Source of the DNA: Chrysaora quinquecirrha
Taxonomy: Eukaryota; Cnidaria; Scyphozoa; Semaeostomeae; Pelagiidae
Direction of reading: 5' to 3'
NCBI GenBank assembly: GCA_014526335.1
Contig: JACTAT010000148.1
Location: forward strand, 62,001 to 126,000
DNA: 64,000 nucleotides
Position 1 is the stretch's first letter, and each line of letters opens with the position of its first letter. A program made the position numbers and the translations under genes. The notes beneath the pieces are model-generated. The model searched no databases. It was not told the origin of the DNA and saw only the letters and a program-made list of their open reading frames with translations. Shown in pieces: positions 24,201 to 34,306 of the stretch.

Positions 24201-27200
24201 CCGCTATCACCACACAGTGATGTTCCGAGACCGTCATCAAATAGTCAGTCATCTTCAAGCTCACCAGCACATAAAAAAAGCAGTGGTCAGTATCAAGGTC
24301 AAGGCGGTGGCTCCAATCTTAATCAGTTGTTTACAGAATATGATGTTGAAGAGACTTCCTATCACCTTCGGACGAAGAGGATTGATTTGCATTTATGCGA
24401 TGATCAGACATTAGATGGAGATAAGCATCCTTCATCTAGTAGCAAAACAAAAACAGAAAATAAAAAGAGTAAATCTCTGTCTGACAGTGGAGGTGCACTT
24501 CTTATATCTATCACAGACATACGCTTAGACCATTATCCGTATCATATTGCTGGGCTCAGGAGAAAGGGTCATCGTAATGATGAAGAAGCAAGATTTTGTC
24601 GTCGGCAGTGGGCACAGCAGCTTTTTGATTTCTTCTTAAAAACCGAAGGTCGCACACTGAATTCACAAGTAAGATAATTCTTTAATGTTCTTAATTTTCT
24701 TTACTTTATAGACCAAATCGGCTAACGTTGTTTACACCCATTTCAGGTCACATGGTCATAACCTTACGGCACCATTGCTTTGTTGTCGAGGCTCGAACCA
24801 CGCTTTTCATGGCACATAATTTAGTATTCAATTAAAAGGAAAAGCTGCTCAAGAGTATGGCCATGTAACCTCAAATGGGTGTAAACAGCGTTAGTCGATT
24901 TGGTCTATTACGGTTGATTTGCGCTTCTCCTTTGTTGTCAGTGTTTCCTTTCGTTCGGGAAGTAATATCATTTAAACTCTCGACAGAATTAATGGTGATT
25001 CGTAATCTTGACGCATCAGACTCGTTTCGGCAAAACCAATTTTCCTAGATAGCTACAGTTGCTGTCTTGCGTACGCCAACAACATACGAAGATCGAAGCG
25101 AGAAATTTGCAACAGGCGTCGGCTGTTTGTTTAGAATAGAAATTTTGCTGGATGAATCTGCGTTGTTGTAATGATGAAGTGGGATACAAATTCGAGCAAT
25201 GTATTCACAACATTGAAATTTTGATTCGGTCATATGCAGTTGTTTGTTGATAAGTAAGATCACCGGAATGTTCTTTGAATTAGTTAAAAAGACGCAAATA
25301 GACTTTAGACTTTGTCTGTTAAGTTCTTTAAATTCTACCACACCTTCCAGTGAATATCATCGTCATCGGTAAAGACTTTGAGCTACCCTGCTCTCGCATT
25401 TATCACTATTAATTGCGATTTTGCGCAAATAGCGACAAATCGCAACTCTAGACAACAACCCGCCCTTAAACATGAGTCTGCCATGGGCCGACATTTACTA
25501 GATGACCCAGATTGTGCGGAAAATTACAATTAGGATTGTTTCGAAAATTGGTTCACATCAAAACCAAAAAGCCGGTTCTGTGTAGACAGAAAGAGTTCGT
25601 TTTCTCACTTGTACTCTTTAATTAATTTTCATTGTTCTTCCCGCCTAAAGCTGATTGGTGTTTAAAACACATACCAATTCAACTTTTCTTTCAGATTGGT
25701 GCATTTCGAGCTGAATCTGGGTATAAATTCCGCCTTAGTCTTGTTTCGGTCTGTTTCTGACGTTCATACTCCGAGGAGTGTGAGACGAAAAAAGGTTTTT
25801 AAGTATGCCTGAAAATAGCGACAAAGATTGAATGATAACGGGCAATTTGTGACCTAACTTTCCTCAAGCAACTCAGGGTTAATTAAATTTTCACAAATTC
25901 AACCACAATTTCAGGGATACCGCAAATCTAGTGTGCCCCATGAACAATAGTATTGAAGATAGGGAACGCCTTTTGCTACTTTTCTACTCCTTTGTTAACT
26001 GCCACATAAAGATCTCGCTGTAGTTCCTCTTTTATTACGACTGTTTGCAAATACTTATCTTCAAAACAACAAAAATATATTGTTGTTAATACTCTAACAT
26101 TGATCCAGAAGTCTGGTCGATTTGATTAGGCAATTCGCAAGCCCAAATCAAACGACAACCAACTCCCATTTCAGTCATTTATTTGAAGTGTTATAGAGTA
26201 ATTTTGCACGAAACGGTGCTCGTAATATGTATTCTAGCAAAATGTTACTGTAAAGTGACACGCGTTTTTGTTGCTACAATCTACATAATTGTTGCAAACC
26301 TACAATTCTTGCTTGTGTGTACAATTGAAATTATGTCTTCCCTTAGCCATGCCAATTTTCAAAGGAGGGGGGAAGATCTGGCTTGTTATGGAGATGGTTC
26401 AAAAATTTTGCACAGACCTGTATATTCTCCCTTTATTCCACAACACCCAATAAATTTGTAATCTTTACGCAGAAATATAATATCAGTACATTGATCAATA
26501 CATGTTTTTTTCTCAGCACTCACGCAACACAAGCCATTCAAGAAGACCAATAATGCACGAAAGCTTCTTTATAATATCATGCTGTAGCTTTGCCATCATG
26601 GAAGTAACAACTGGTGACCATCAAGAACCAAAACCATTCCTGTCTTCTGAGAAAGAAGCACTTTTTCTTCCCGCTGAAATGAATGCCCTTTACTTCGATT
26701 TTACAACTTATTACTTCTTGGGGAATAGAAATTTACCCGGTAAGATGGTTTGATTGATCTCATGACAAACACCGAATCGACCTTCATATTGTCTAGCACA
26801 CAAACATACTGAAGTCTTAGATGGCTGATGATATGAGAGTTTTCAGCCTGGGTTGGGATTTCAGCTCAGTTATCCGAGTTGAAATTTGCATGTAGTTATA
26901 TAGACGATTCCAGTGGGGCTGAAATAAAAACGTAATGGCGCAGAAACGTTTTTGCACACAACTGTAGCCAGAGTCAAGCTGGGTTTGCGCAAAGAAAGTT
27001 TTCAGTCCGAGCTGGAAAAATTGTGATTAAATGACAAATCTTGGCCCGTGCAAGCGGGCTGGAAATCCTAACCCATCTAGCTAAAGGGGGGCTGGAATTC
27101 ATGCCCGGGCTAAGTTTTCAACCCAGGCTGAAATTATCTCATGTAATCGCAAAATCAATTTTACAGAGAGATGACTGGAGAGGAGGGCCGAGTTAGCGGC

Positions 27201-30200
27201 CCTTTTAACCAGTCTGAAATTCCAGCCCGGGTAGAAATTCTCGTATAATCAGCCCTGGGACTTCTTACAAGAGTGGTAGTTTTCGCTCCTTATGCTAATT
27301 TTACAAAAAAAAGGTCTCACAAAAACTACGGTTAATGAACTTCCTTATTAGACTCATTACGTAAATTTTGATCTTTGCAAACACACAGTAACGTCAACCT
27401 TTAGCAAGAACAGCAACTCTCTAAGGTGCCAAATAAACGTCCCCCCCGTTTATTAATTTTGAGTTTTTCCCCCACCCCACGGACCTTATTAGGACCCCCC
27501 GTTTATTAATTTTGGAAGAAAAAATTTCACTTGTGAAAGGATTAAACTACGTTTATTAAATTTCCCCACCCCGGACCTTATTAGGACCCCCGTTTATTAA
27601 ATTTTCGAAAATTTCCCACCCCCCCGTTTATTTGGACCCCCGTTTATTTGGCACCTTAGAGTACCAGAGTTCGGCATTGTCTCACAAGAGTTGTCAAGGC
27701 CAAAGCTGGAACTGAATGAGATTGGTTATACTTCCCCGGTCTGTTTGTTGGAGCTAATTTTCCCCAACCTTTCATGCAAGAGGCATTAGTGCAAACCAAT
27801 ACATTATCTTGAGTAATGGCTACGATACACAACAAATTTGATGGAAGTAGGTTCCCTAACATTGAAGTTTTTACCATTGTATTACAATAGATGTCGTGGC
27901 GATGTCCATTATCTTGTATGTCTCTTATTCATAATCCCATGTACAAATGTGCACAATTTTATGTACAAGTGGGTACAATCACATCTATTGCCTTTTTACA
28001 TTGAATGAAAAGTTTACGTCAGTTTCATAGCCCTTTAAGGATCTAGCAAATCGTATATGGCATTTGTAACAGCTATGCTTTTATTTGTCTTAGGTTACAA
28101 TTCCATATGAAACTGACCCGAGCTTCCCACACCAAGAGGAACGACCAAAGGCTCTACAGATGCAGATATCTCAAGCAGTGATTTCAAATTCAAGAATCGG
28201 TGCTGTCTCATCACAATCTGATCTTCTAATGGATTTACAAAATGCTCTTGCTTCCAAAGTTTATTCCAACAGCCAATCGTTTCCAAGTTCACCTGAAGAC
28301 ATGTCGCCACTTTCAAGTGAGTCCTGGGTTAATGATTACAGTATTGTTCATCGAAGTTTCGCCTTGTCATCTAACAGGTCACCTTCCCATGCAAACAGTC
28401 ACGCATCACCAAGCATGGAAGAGCCGAGATTGATATGGTGTATCTGGTGTGAACAGCTATGGTTGGACTTCATTGGCATTGAAAACTCGAGTGGTCGTCC
28501 TGTGACATTTGTAGATGCAGTGCCTCTTCGCTTTTGGATCAGCCTGCCAGTGCTGATTCCAAAGCCTATTCAAAACCAGCTACCCTCTGTTGATCATACA
28601 GCAAATGAAAACACTGTCAACAATGTCACCAGTCGCAAGCCTTCCAACGTAGGACAAACTGTTCATTTCAGCAATGCCAGCTCGACAATCTCACTGCCTG
28701 GTGATTTCAACTCATCGCATACGTTCTCTGTTTCATTAAGTGGGGCAAGCTCTAATAGCTCTCTCTCAGTTGACAGCCCAGAAAGCGAGCTTAGAGCAAG
28801 ACATTCAATAGATGGTGTCTTTGGCTTGAATGGAGATAGCCACAATCGTATAAACGCAGGCCACAATTTTACTGATTCAACTGACAGTCATCCTTTGAGA
28901 ACAAGCTACTCAGAGAGCGATCTCCTGCCAGCTGAACATTTTCATCAAAACCGAAATCCCGATGCCATTTCCTTACAGGAGTACAAAGCAACACTGCCAC
29001 CTGGAGACTCCGAACCCCCACCACCTTATTACTCGGAATCGCCATCCCTGCAAAGGCTTGAACAGAGGAATAGAGCAAATGATCTGCCTTATGGTCTTCC
29101 TCCAGCTTACGACTCTTTGACCTCCGAGGATCAATCAAATGCTCCTCCATTACCAAAGAAGGCTTCTCTCGTTTCTAACGATAATCAAAGAGTAAAAGAC
29201 CTTTTTATGGGAAACTCACCTTCTCATAACAGTGTGAAGAAATTGCCGACAGTAAGTGGACTGTTACAGATTGCAAAACCGACAAATGTTCAGCTCGATC
29301 ATTTCCAACTTTTGTTTTTGCTTCGCCTACAAGAAATGTTTAGTGAAGTAATGGAGACGATATCTGAAGATACGGAGCGATTTCAGCAAATGCAGTCACC
29401 CATTCATAAGAATGCTGAGGCAGACTCAGCCAATGCTAGTTTCTCTTTGCATCTCAGCGTGCCAGCTGTTGATGTAAATCTCATCATTCCGTCATCAAAT
29501 GGCATCAGTGAAGAGCAACTCATGTCTCTTGCTGATAGAATTAAATGCGGAAAAGTCAAGAGATTGTTCGAGGTATTTCAGTCTGGATCTGGTACAGAAA
29601 GTGAGAGAAAAATGACAGATGCGTCGTCTTTCACAAGCCTGGACACTGAATTGGATAAATCACTATATGCTGGCAAGGGTAATAATGAATCTGAAGAATA
29701 TGATGCAAACACTACTGCGAAGTCCGATGCTGCTGAATTACAACCCAAACAAGCAAAAGATATTCCAGTGCTCATTGCAGATCAGTATTCACACGGAGAT
29801 TCTCCTGATGTGAAATCGGATAGGGAAACTCCATCTGAAAGACAAAGCACTCTTTCACCTGTTGATAGTACATCAAACGATGCTTTGAAGGCTGATAGTC
29901 CAGTTCATCAACCTAACCCACACAGAGACAGGAAAATCCTTAAAACACATGAATCTCTACATGAAGATGCTGAGAAAATCTTGAATGAACCCGAGAGCAA
30001 TGAAGTTCAGAGAGATGTATCGGTTTTGTTCTCGAATGAATTGGATGATTCTAGTGGCATATCGAGCACTTCAGATAGTCCGCTATCGTCAGCCCGTCCA
30101 GGAAATGAATGCCACGACAAGACTATTGAAGGTGAACAAGAACTCCATGATCAACAAGATGGCGGGCTTTGCAACACAACCGAAGAAGTAAAAGTACCTA

Positions 30201-31156
30201 TTGTTACTTCTGAAATATCGACGCAGACAGACAGAAATGAGAAGGAGGTTGGACAGATTAGAAACGAGGATCGTATGGTATCAGTGGTTTGTCTCAAATG
30301 CAGCGATATCAAACTGAGCGTACAAACAGTGAAGCCAAATTCCTTGGTGAAAATTATTGTTAACCATATAAATTTAAAGGAAAATGGAAATATCAAATAT
30401 AATATGACATTGGATCATCGTCTTTCTTCTGCGGCAGCAAATGCAGAATCTGAAAAAACCGATTACCTTACCCTTTCTAATACAAAACCACAAGTTCGAA
30501 TCAGAATTGTATCTGGACCCATGGCTGAAGCCTTCGCTGAAGGATCGCGTGACCTTGGTTACGCTCACATCAAAGTGGACTCATTAAATGCTGCGTTGTT
30601 GCTTAGTAACGCAGAGAATCTCGGTGAATTTGCGGAGGATGAATTTCTAATGCCGACGTTGCCGTTCAAAGTTGAACTAAATGAATGTGATTTTCGGCTT
30701 CTTGACGACAAACCAAGGAGACATCTCTCCGCACCATTACCCCCGCCTCTTGAAGTCAGCATAAATAGCCTATGTGTACACCGATCAATAGATGGAAAGA
30801 TTACGATTCAGGAGGGCACTCAAGAACAATCAGCAACAGCCGATAGAACAATCGTTGGGAATTTTTTAAATGAAAACGAAGGAAACGAAGCTTTGAGCGA
30901 CCCCGACTCTTCTGACGATTCAAGAAGTTTATTTTACGAAAAAATCAACGTGGTACAAGACGAAAACGATCGATTGTTGCAAGATTTAAAGTTAGCAAAC
31001 GCCCGGATTGTTAGTCTTGAAGAAGAGCGGAACGCCATTTTGAAAGTTGTGGAGAAGCTACAGCAAGAATTAATGTGGTCGAATAATGAAAATGATAAGT
31101 TGTCAGATAAAATTAGACATTATAAACAGTACCTAAGGGGATTGTCAAGAACGTAA
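12207..31156 (+). CDS. BLTP3: Bridge-like lipid transfer protein family 3 (UHRF1BP1/UHRF1BP1L-like); one exon not found
   Basis: Coding exons: 12207-12250, 13508-13670, 14599-14637, 15066-15157, 22190-22475, 23991-24668, 26517-26739 and 28094-31156. The N-terminus has the chorein-type start (ARFAKNIEPSQISL, GEGELLNLELNEQVL). Next come YGFAEKVVDG with RGQVLIFKEIRWG in exon 5 and ILDDILWVLTQSQ in exon 6. Exon 7 has FLPAEMNALYFDFTTYY. The 3 kb last exon encodes 1020 aa with LWLDFIGIENSSGRP, long Ser/Pro/acidic low-complexity stretches and a C-terminal coiled coil (ENDRLLQDLKLANARI). Family members are rod-like VPS13/chorein-type proteins that move lipids between membranes on the endolysosomal/Golgi pathway. 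All phases fit except 26739 to 28094: exon 7 ends in phase 1 and exon 8 starts in phase 0. About 65 aa conserved in homologues are missing there. A possible AATAAA lies at 31663. Confidence 0.93.
12771..12985. mobile_element. Short fold-back MITE in BLTP3 intron 1
   Basis: The end ggggtaatttgggaca (about 12776) returns as tgtcccaaattacccc at about 12964-12979, giving terminal inverted repeats of about 20 bp around an AT-rich core. The first end also carries a duplicated gggaaatttgggaca. No ORF. Confidence 0.75.
16186..17882 (+). pseudogene. Transposase relic: Cys-rich N-terminus, PIN-like domain, C-terminal CXC domain
   Basis: An N-terminal segment (from ATG 16186) has CVICQ, then KWHKSCQLRYNT and KLERARKR, a zinc-finger layout common in cnidarian transposon proteins. 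It is cut off near 16600. The frame reopens at about 16808 (FYVYLDKSL, WKSFLRHSDNKTELFSF) and holds CRHEEADTRIFLH and TVDTDVVVLGV, acidic motifs resembling PIN/XPG-type nucleases, then MFHSFTGCDTVSFF. A frameshift near 17430 moves the rest to another frame: IIEQFVVYLYD, WTDLPDVADAL and a tesmin/TSO1-like CXC module of alternating Cys (CGCKKGCRNACKCKK...) ending in TAA-less TAG-type stop at 17880-17882. The central transposase core is deleted and replaced by a long hairpin. Academ-type (AcademX) kinship is possible from the Cys-finger plus nuclease pairing, but that is my inference. Confidence 0.8.
16630..16796. repeat. Near-perfect 74-bp inverted repeat (long hairpin)
   Basis: The left arm 16630-16703 (from ttggttagcagc to attggcatctg) pairs with 16724-16796 across a 20-nt loop. 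There is one single-base bulge (tttt versus ttt) and one mismatch. The right arm appears to be transposase coding DNA and the left arm its inverted copy. Confidence 0.95.
18468..18905. repeat. Direct tandem duplication, 219-bp unit
   Basis: The string ggaggctttaaaatcactca starts at 18487 and again at 18706, and the two 219-bp units are nearly identical throughout. Together they contain three TGACGTCA octamers (18554, 18762, 18773). The duplication lies in the right subterminal region of the PIN/CXC transposon. Confidence 0.92.
19645..19990. mobile_element. Almost fully palindromic MITE
   Basis: The left half (aaaaaaattgaaaattaggt...) and the right half are reverse complements over about 165 bp each. 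They meet near 19815-19835, around gggtgaaattttacaccc. The halves differ by scattered substitutions and a small duplication of aattcga near 19690. No coding potential. Confidence 0.85.
19991..21417. other. BLTP3 intron 4, remainder
   Basis: Nothing recognised here: no domain-bearing ORF, and no clear terminal inverted repeat or tRNA-like box. Short frames such as 20348-20650 are composition-driven. Confidence 0.4.
21418..21815. mobile_element. TIR element (gggcctgttnayatgagg ends)
   Basis: The left end gagcctgtttatatgagg, followed by gaaaa.agctcacttgcca, is matched by the reverse complement of the right end (gggcctgttaacatgagg, then gaaaacgcttcacctgcca). It pairs imperfectly over about 45 bp. 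The interior includes two accaccggtataatgag-type phrases and a poly-C run near 21755. Confidence 0.7.
22573..23075. mobile_element. MITE with ctctagggtccc-type ends
   Basis: The ends ctctagggtcccgg and cgggtccttagag form short inverted repeats. The flanks inside them hold G/C-rich phrases on opposite strands (cttattaggacctcccgtttatt at the left). It is related in style to the CTCTAAGGTGCC family (27419, 38360), with a long AT-rich centre. Confidence 0.6.
23606..23840 (+). mobile_element. tRNA-like SINE head enclosed by 25-bp inverted repeats
   Basis: The arms 23606-23630 (ctggacatattctgacacag...) and 23816-23840 are inverted copies with one mismatch. Between them lie an A-box-like ttagtgcagtggag (23702-23715) and a B-box ggttcgagtcc (23748-23758). 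A pol III promoter-like unit is therefore bounded by transposon-like ends, 235 bp in all. Confidence 0.7.
24708..24908. mobile_element. 201-bp MITE with ~40-bp TIRs, TA flanks
   Basis: The left end gaccaaatcggctaacgttg, then tttacacccattt, is mirrored at the right by aaatgggtgtaaacagcg and cgatttggtc. TA dinucleotides flank both ends (tata / tatta), consistent with a TA target. It lies in BLTP3 intron 6, 40 bp after the exon 6 donor. Confidence 0.85.
25693..25860. repeat. Dispersed repeat X, copy 1
   Basis: It shares the strings ttggtgcatttcga, tctgggtataaattccgcc and ttgtttcggtctgttt with 41140-41257. The tataaa-like core could be part of a promoter or LTR, but no LTR partner is seen. Confidence 0.6.
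26831..27249. mobile_element. TIR element with internal gggctgaaat-type repeats
   Basis: The left end atatgagagttttcagcctg pairs with the inverted right end (attatacgagaatttctacc... read on the minus strand), and the phrase cc.gggctgaaat recurs internally on both strands. It occupies the intron where the missing BLTP3 exon is expected. Confidence 0.65.
27419..27661. mobile_element. CTCTAAGGTGCC-family MITE, copy 1
   Basis: The ends ctctaaggtgccaaataaac and its inverse (gtttatttggcaccttagag) form perfect 20-bp inverted repeats. The interior consists of repeated accttattaggacccccgtt-like phrases. An inverted copy is at 38360-38612. Confidence 0.88.
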
Positions 31157-31991
31157 TAAGAAGTCGTACCCCTTGTTTTAATCGACATTTCCATTCAATA
31201 ATATAGAAATTTTTACAATCATTCCTGTAAGAAGCTTCTCCGAAGACCCGGTGAACTCGAGAGTGCATACATTTCGGTCCATTCCGGAACTGGTACGGAT
31301 AGGCCTTCAGCGCACACGAAAACAGGCTTATTTTTGTCGTTAAAATCCAGATAAACCTGTTCCAAAGGCCTTCATATTAAGGATTCAGTCGTGCTCAATC
31401 CTGGGCATCTGCGAACTTTTTGCATTTAGTAATCTAAAACAATTGTGCTTCAATTACATGGTAGTCTCCTACTTCGTCCAGGTAAAAAATTTAGTTTTCT
31501 GTACTTCAGTTTATGACGATGCGATCATTTAACAATTTGAGATAGTTACCGCTAGTTACTTTAGTTATCGCTCTAGTTATACCGAAGATTTCGTAAAGTT
31601 CAGGTAAAAAAAAATATGACGTGTAGTGTGACACTTTTTTGGCCCGTTCACGTGTACATAAAAATAAAAATCTTGATCGGACCCGAATAAGAATGTACTG
31701 AATGGGTCCATGAAATCAGTGAATTTTTTTTAGCTCTGATTCTGAATGCATGCCGACTCTCAATTCATTTTATGGTGAAACCTTACCCTCAATTTATGCC
31801 ACAACATTGGCGATAACCATGAAAAAAGTTTGCCACGGTATATGCGATATTTTTGTAATGACCGATTTAGACAATTTTAGCCAGGGTTATGTCAACCAGT
31901 TCCTTGTTGATAGCAACACCGAGTTCAAGACAGTTAGGCGTGTTCTACTTCTGTGATTAACTTATTCCCGTCAATTGCAGTCTAATACATT

Positions 31992-32324
31992 CTCTTAGAT
32001 GCCTAATTGCCGTCCCCCCTGCTCATAAATTTTTTGAAGAATTTCCAACCCCCCTACTCTTATTAAGATAAGACCTCCCCGCCAATTAAGTTTGCATTAA
32101 TATTGAAGTTGATATTTTTCAATAAACGTAGCTACTTTGACGTTCTTAGTGTAAAATTTCACTTGTGCACCCAATTTGTTGGTTAGAACTACTGTATGGA
32201 TTTCCTTAGCCTTTAAGCACTATAGGCCCCTCGTGTTTCGTTTCAGCAGTTTCCAGACAAAGTTTATCAAACAAAGTCCGACCCCCCATTTATTTCAACC
32301 CCCAAGCAATAAGGCACCTAAGAG
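31992..32324. mobile_element. CTCTTAGRTGCC MITE, subfamily of the CTCTAAGGTGCC group
   Basis: The left end tctcttagatgcctaattgc and the inverted right end (caataaggcacctaagag) match the ends of 45829-46186. Internal phrases such as ccgtcccccc, ttattaagataagacc and caataaacg are typical of the group. Confidence 0.7.
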
Positions 32325-33235
32325 TATAAGCAGAAATAGGGAGACTATGTTATTCCTCTCTGGATTCCAGCAATATCTAATCACCTGTAAAGGTCGCCAA
32401 TAGTATGTATATAATACATAAGAACCAATCCTTACCATACAGTCTTAAATGAACGCATTGATACCTTGATACAATATGATAATATTTAGATTTACTGCCA
32501 CTCAATAATTTTGAATTAATTTTACTAAAATGATGAAAATATCGTCTATAGAAGCTATTCTTTATTGTTTGCCCTCGGAGCAATGTTATGAGAACTTTCC
32601 TCCTCAATCCGACATTCATTTCTACTCGTCTTCTGAAACCTTTATGACCTATATTTCCTTGACCATTGGTTATTTTTAAGAATCACAAAGTAAGAAGTTA
32701 AGGAATTGCTAAGGAATATTGAGTACTCAATTTTCACCATCAGTTAAGGAATTTTCAGTACTGACCCTGAGCGGAACTTTCTTATAAAAAAAATGCGTGT
32801 AAGAAAACAATAGAAAATAATTTAACTTAATGATGAAACATCGCGATGAATTGGAGGATTTTTTTCAGTATTTCCGTGCCATTTTATCATTTCAGCCTTC
32901 TTTCGTTTTCGAACCAATGCCCGCAGTTTTCTAACAGGCAAGGCATTCTAAGAAGCGTACTATCATCACAAAAATATTGGAGACACTACGTTATGTTTCC
33001 CTTTAACATCATGTCTTATTATAATATACTTGGTTTATTAGATCCCCCTCCCTCTGATTTGTTGGGAGAACTGGCAACATCAGTTCCGCCGTTATTGAAT
33101 CGGGTGAACGGAATATGCGTCTTTAAAGCGACAATTTTGATACAATTTCGAATTGTCCAAGCCTTTTTGGCGAGGATTGTAAAATTGCTTGATGGAGTCG
33201 AAATTTAGCACTCTAATCTGAGCTCCAGTTCCAGC

Positions 33236-33300
33236 TACGATAGCGTCACAGCCAGGGTCGAGGTCTCGATTAGTTAACCGATTAGTTGCCGAAGGGCACG
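33236..33300 (+). mobile_element. SINE body fragment
   Basis: The string gtcacagccagggtcgagg, followed by tctcgattagtt, is shared with the fuller SINE at 42536-42720. The tRNA-like head is absent here. Confidence 0.6.
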
Positions 33301-33644
33301 AAGTGAACCATTTCACGTTCAAGATAATCGGTTTAAGTTTGAGACTCACATCTTTAGATTTTTTATTTTCCCGATTTTTTCTGCAAAAACAACAAAAATA
33401 TTGAGCATTGAAAAAGCTACAGTACACTCACCAAGCCTGCAGCGCTTTGCCAGTAGCGCAGAAAGGGGAGCGATGATGATTGGAAAATTGCCTAATTCTG
33501 ATGCCCGGAATTAGATAAATCAATTGAAAAGATACCCTAAAGACAGCACATCCCGGTCGGACAAATATTCTATGTCAATCCTGTTCGTATAAGTTGAGAT
33601 ACAATCATTATTTTTATTGATTAAAAGGCTGGGTAGAAGACACC

Positions 33645-33677
<33 letters not shown>
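33645..33677. repeat. (CAT)11 microsatellite
   Basis: Eleven uninterrupted CAT triplets lie 17 bp before a MITE fragment. Confidence 0.97.
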
Positions 33678-33693
33678 ACAAGATTATTAAACA

Positions 33694-33930
33694 TACACGC
33701 TTTTTTATAAAGAACCACTTTATAAGGAACCCACGTAGAAAGCCCGGAAAATTTTAAGAAAATACTACTAAAGAGAAAATCATTAAGGAACTTTTCAATG
33801 TTGAGTGCTTTGATCACTGCAAATAATCAAGAATTAGAAAGCCAGTTCCATTCATTTGCAGTCGAAATCCACATAAATTGTACGTTAAGCATGTATATCA
33901 AATGTTTCCTTGAGTAGTTCCTACTTCAAC
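33694..33930. mobile_element. TACACGCTTTTTT-family MITE, 3'-truncated copy
   Basis: It starts tacacgcttttttataa and follows the copies at 43793 and 53706 closely (ctgcaaataatcaagaatta, ttccattcatttgcagtcga) up to about 33930. There the similarity stops before the second inverted repeat. Confidence 0.8.
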
Positions 33931-34166
33931 TGGTCATTTATGATTAGCCGTTCTAAACCAGCACAGAAATTGCGCCAGGTTGGAACGTCAAAAACCAAAC
34001 TATTTTTATACACCTAATATCAAGTTGAAAGCAAGATTCACATATTGAACCCCATTGAACACCTGGAAAGTGTTAATATTCGGATATTCTGCTACGAGAT
34101 CAACCATATTGTCACAAGTTTTCATCAAATCGGTATTACCTGAGAGAGTTACGTTATAATTAATCC

Positions 34167-34237
34167 GAAACGTGTTGCATTATTTTTTATTGTTTATCAG
34201 AGTGTGAAAAATAATGAAAAATAATGCAACACGTTTC
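34167..34237. repeat. Perfect 21-bp hairpin upstream of the P450 start
   Basis: The arms gaaacgtgttgcattattttt (34167-34187) and its exact reverse complement (34217-34237) flank a 29-nt spacer. They sit 70 bp before the chosen ATG, in the presumed promoter or 5' UTR. Confidence 0.95.
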
Positions 34238-34306
34238 TTTAAATGAACAGTTAGCTGAACCTGAACTGCTGCTTCAAAGTGCTTGCAGTCATATTTCAAA
34301 CAAAAA

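Larger units (their letters stand above)
31157..33644. other. Intergenic region between BLTP3 and P450 genes
   Basis: This contains the BLTP3 3' region (a possible polyadenylation signal aataaa at 31663), the MITE at 31992-32324, and a SINE fragment at 33236-33300. The remaining sequence has only short unsupported ORFs (such as 32846-33208). Confidence 0.4.

Noticed and set aside
27656..27877. Minus-strand 73-aa ORF as a candidate for the missing BLTP3 exon or a gene
   Set aside because: Wrong strand and no similarity to the expected segment; no splice context.
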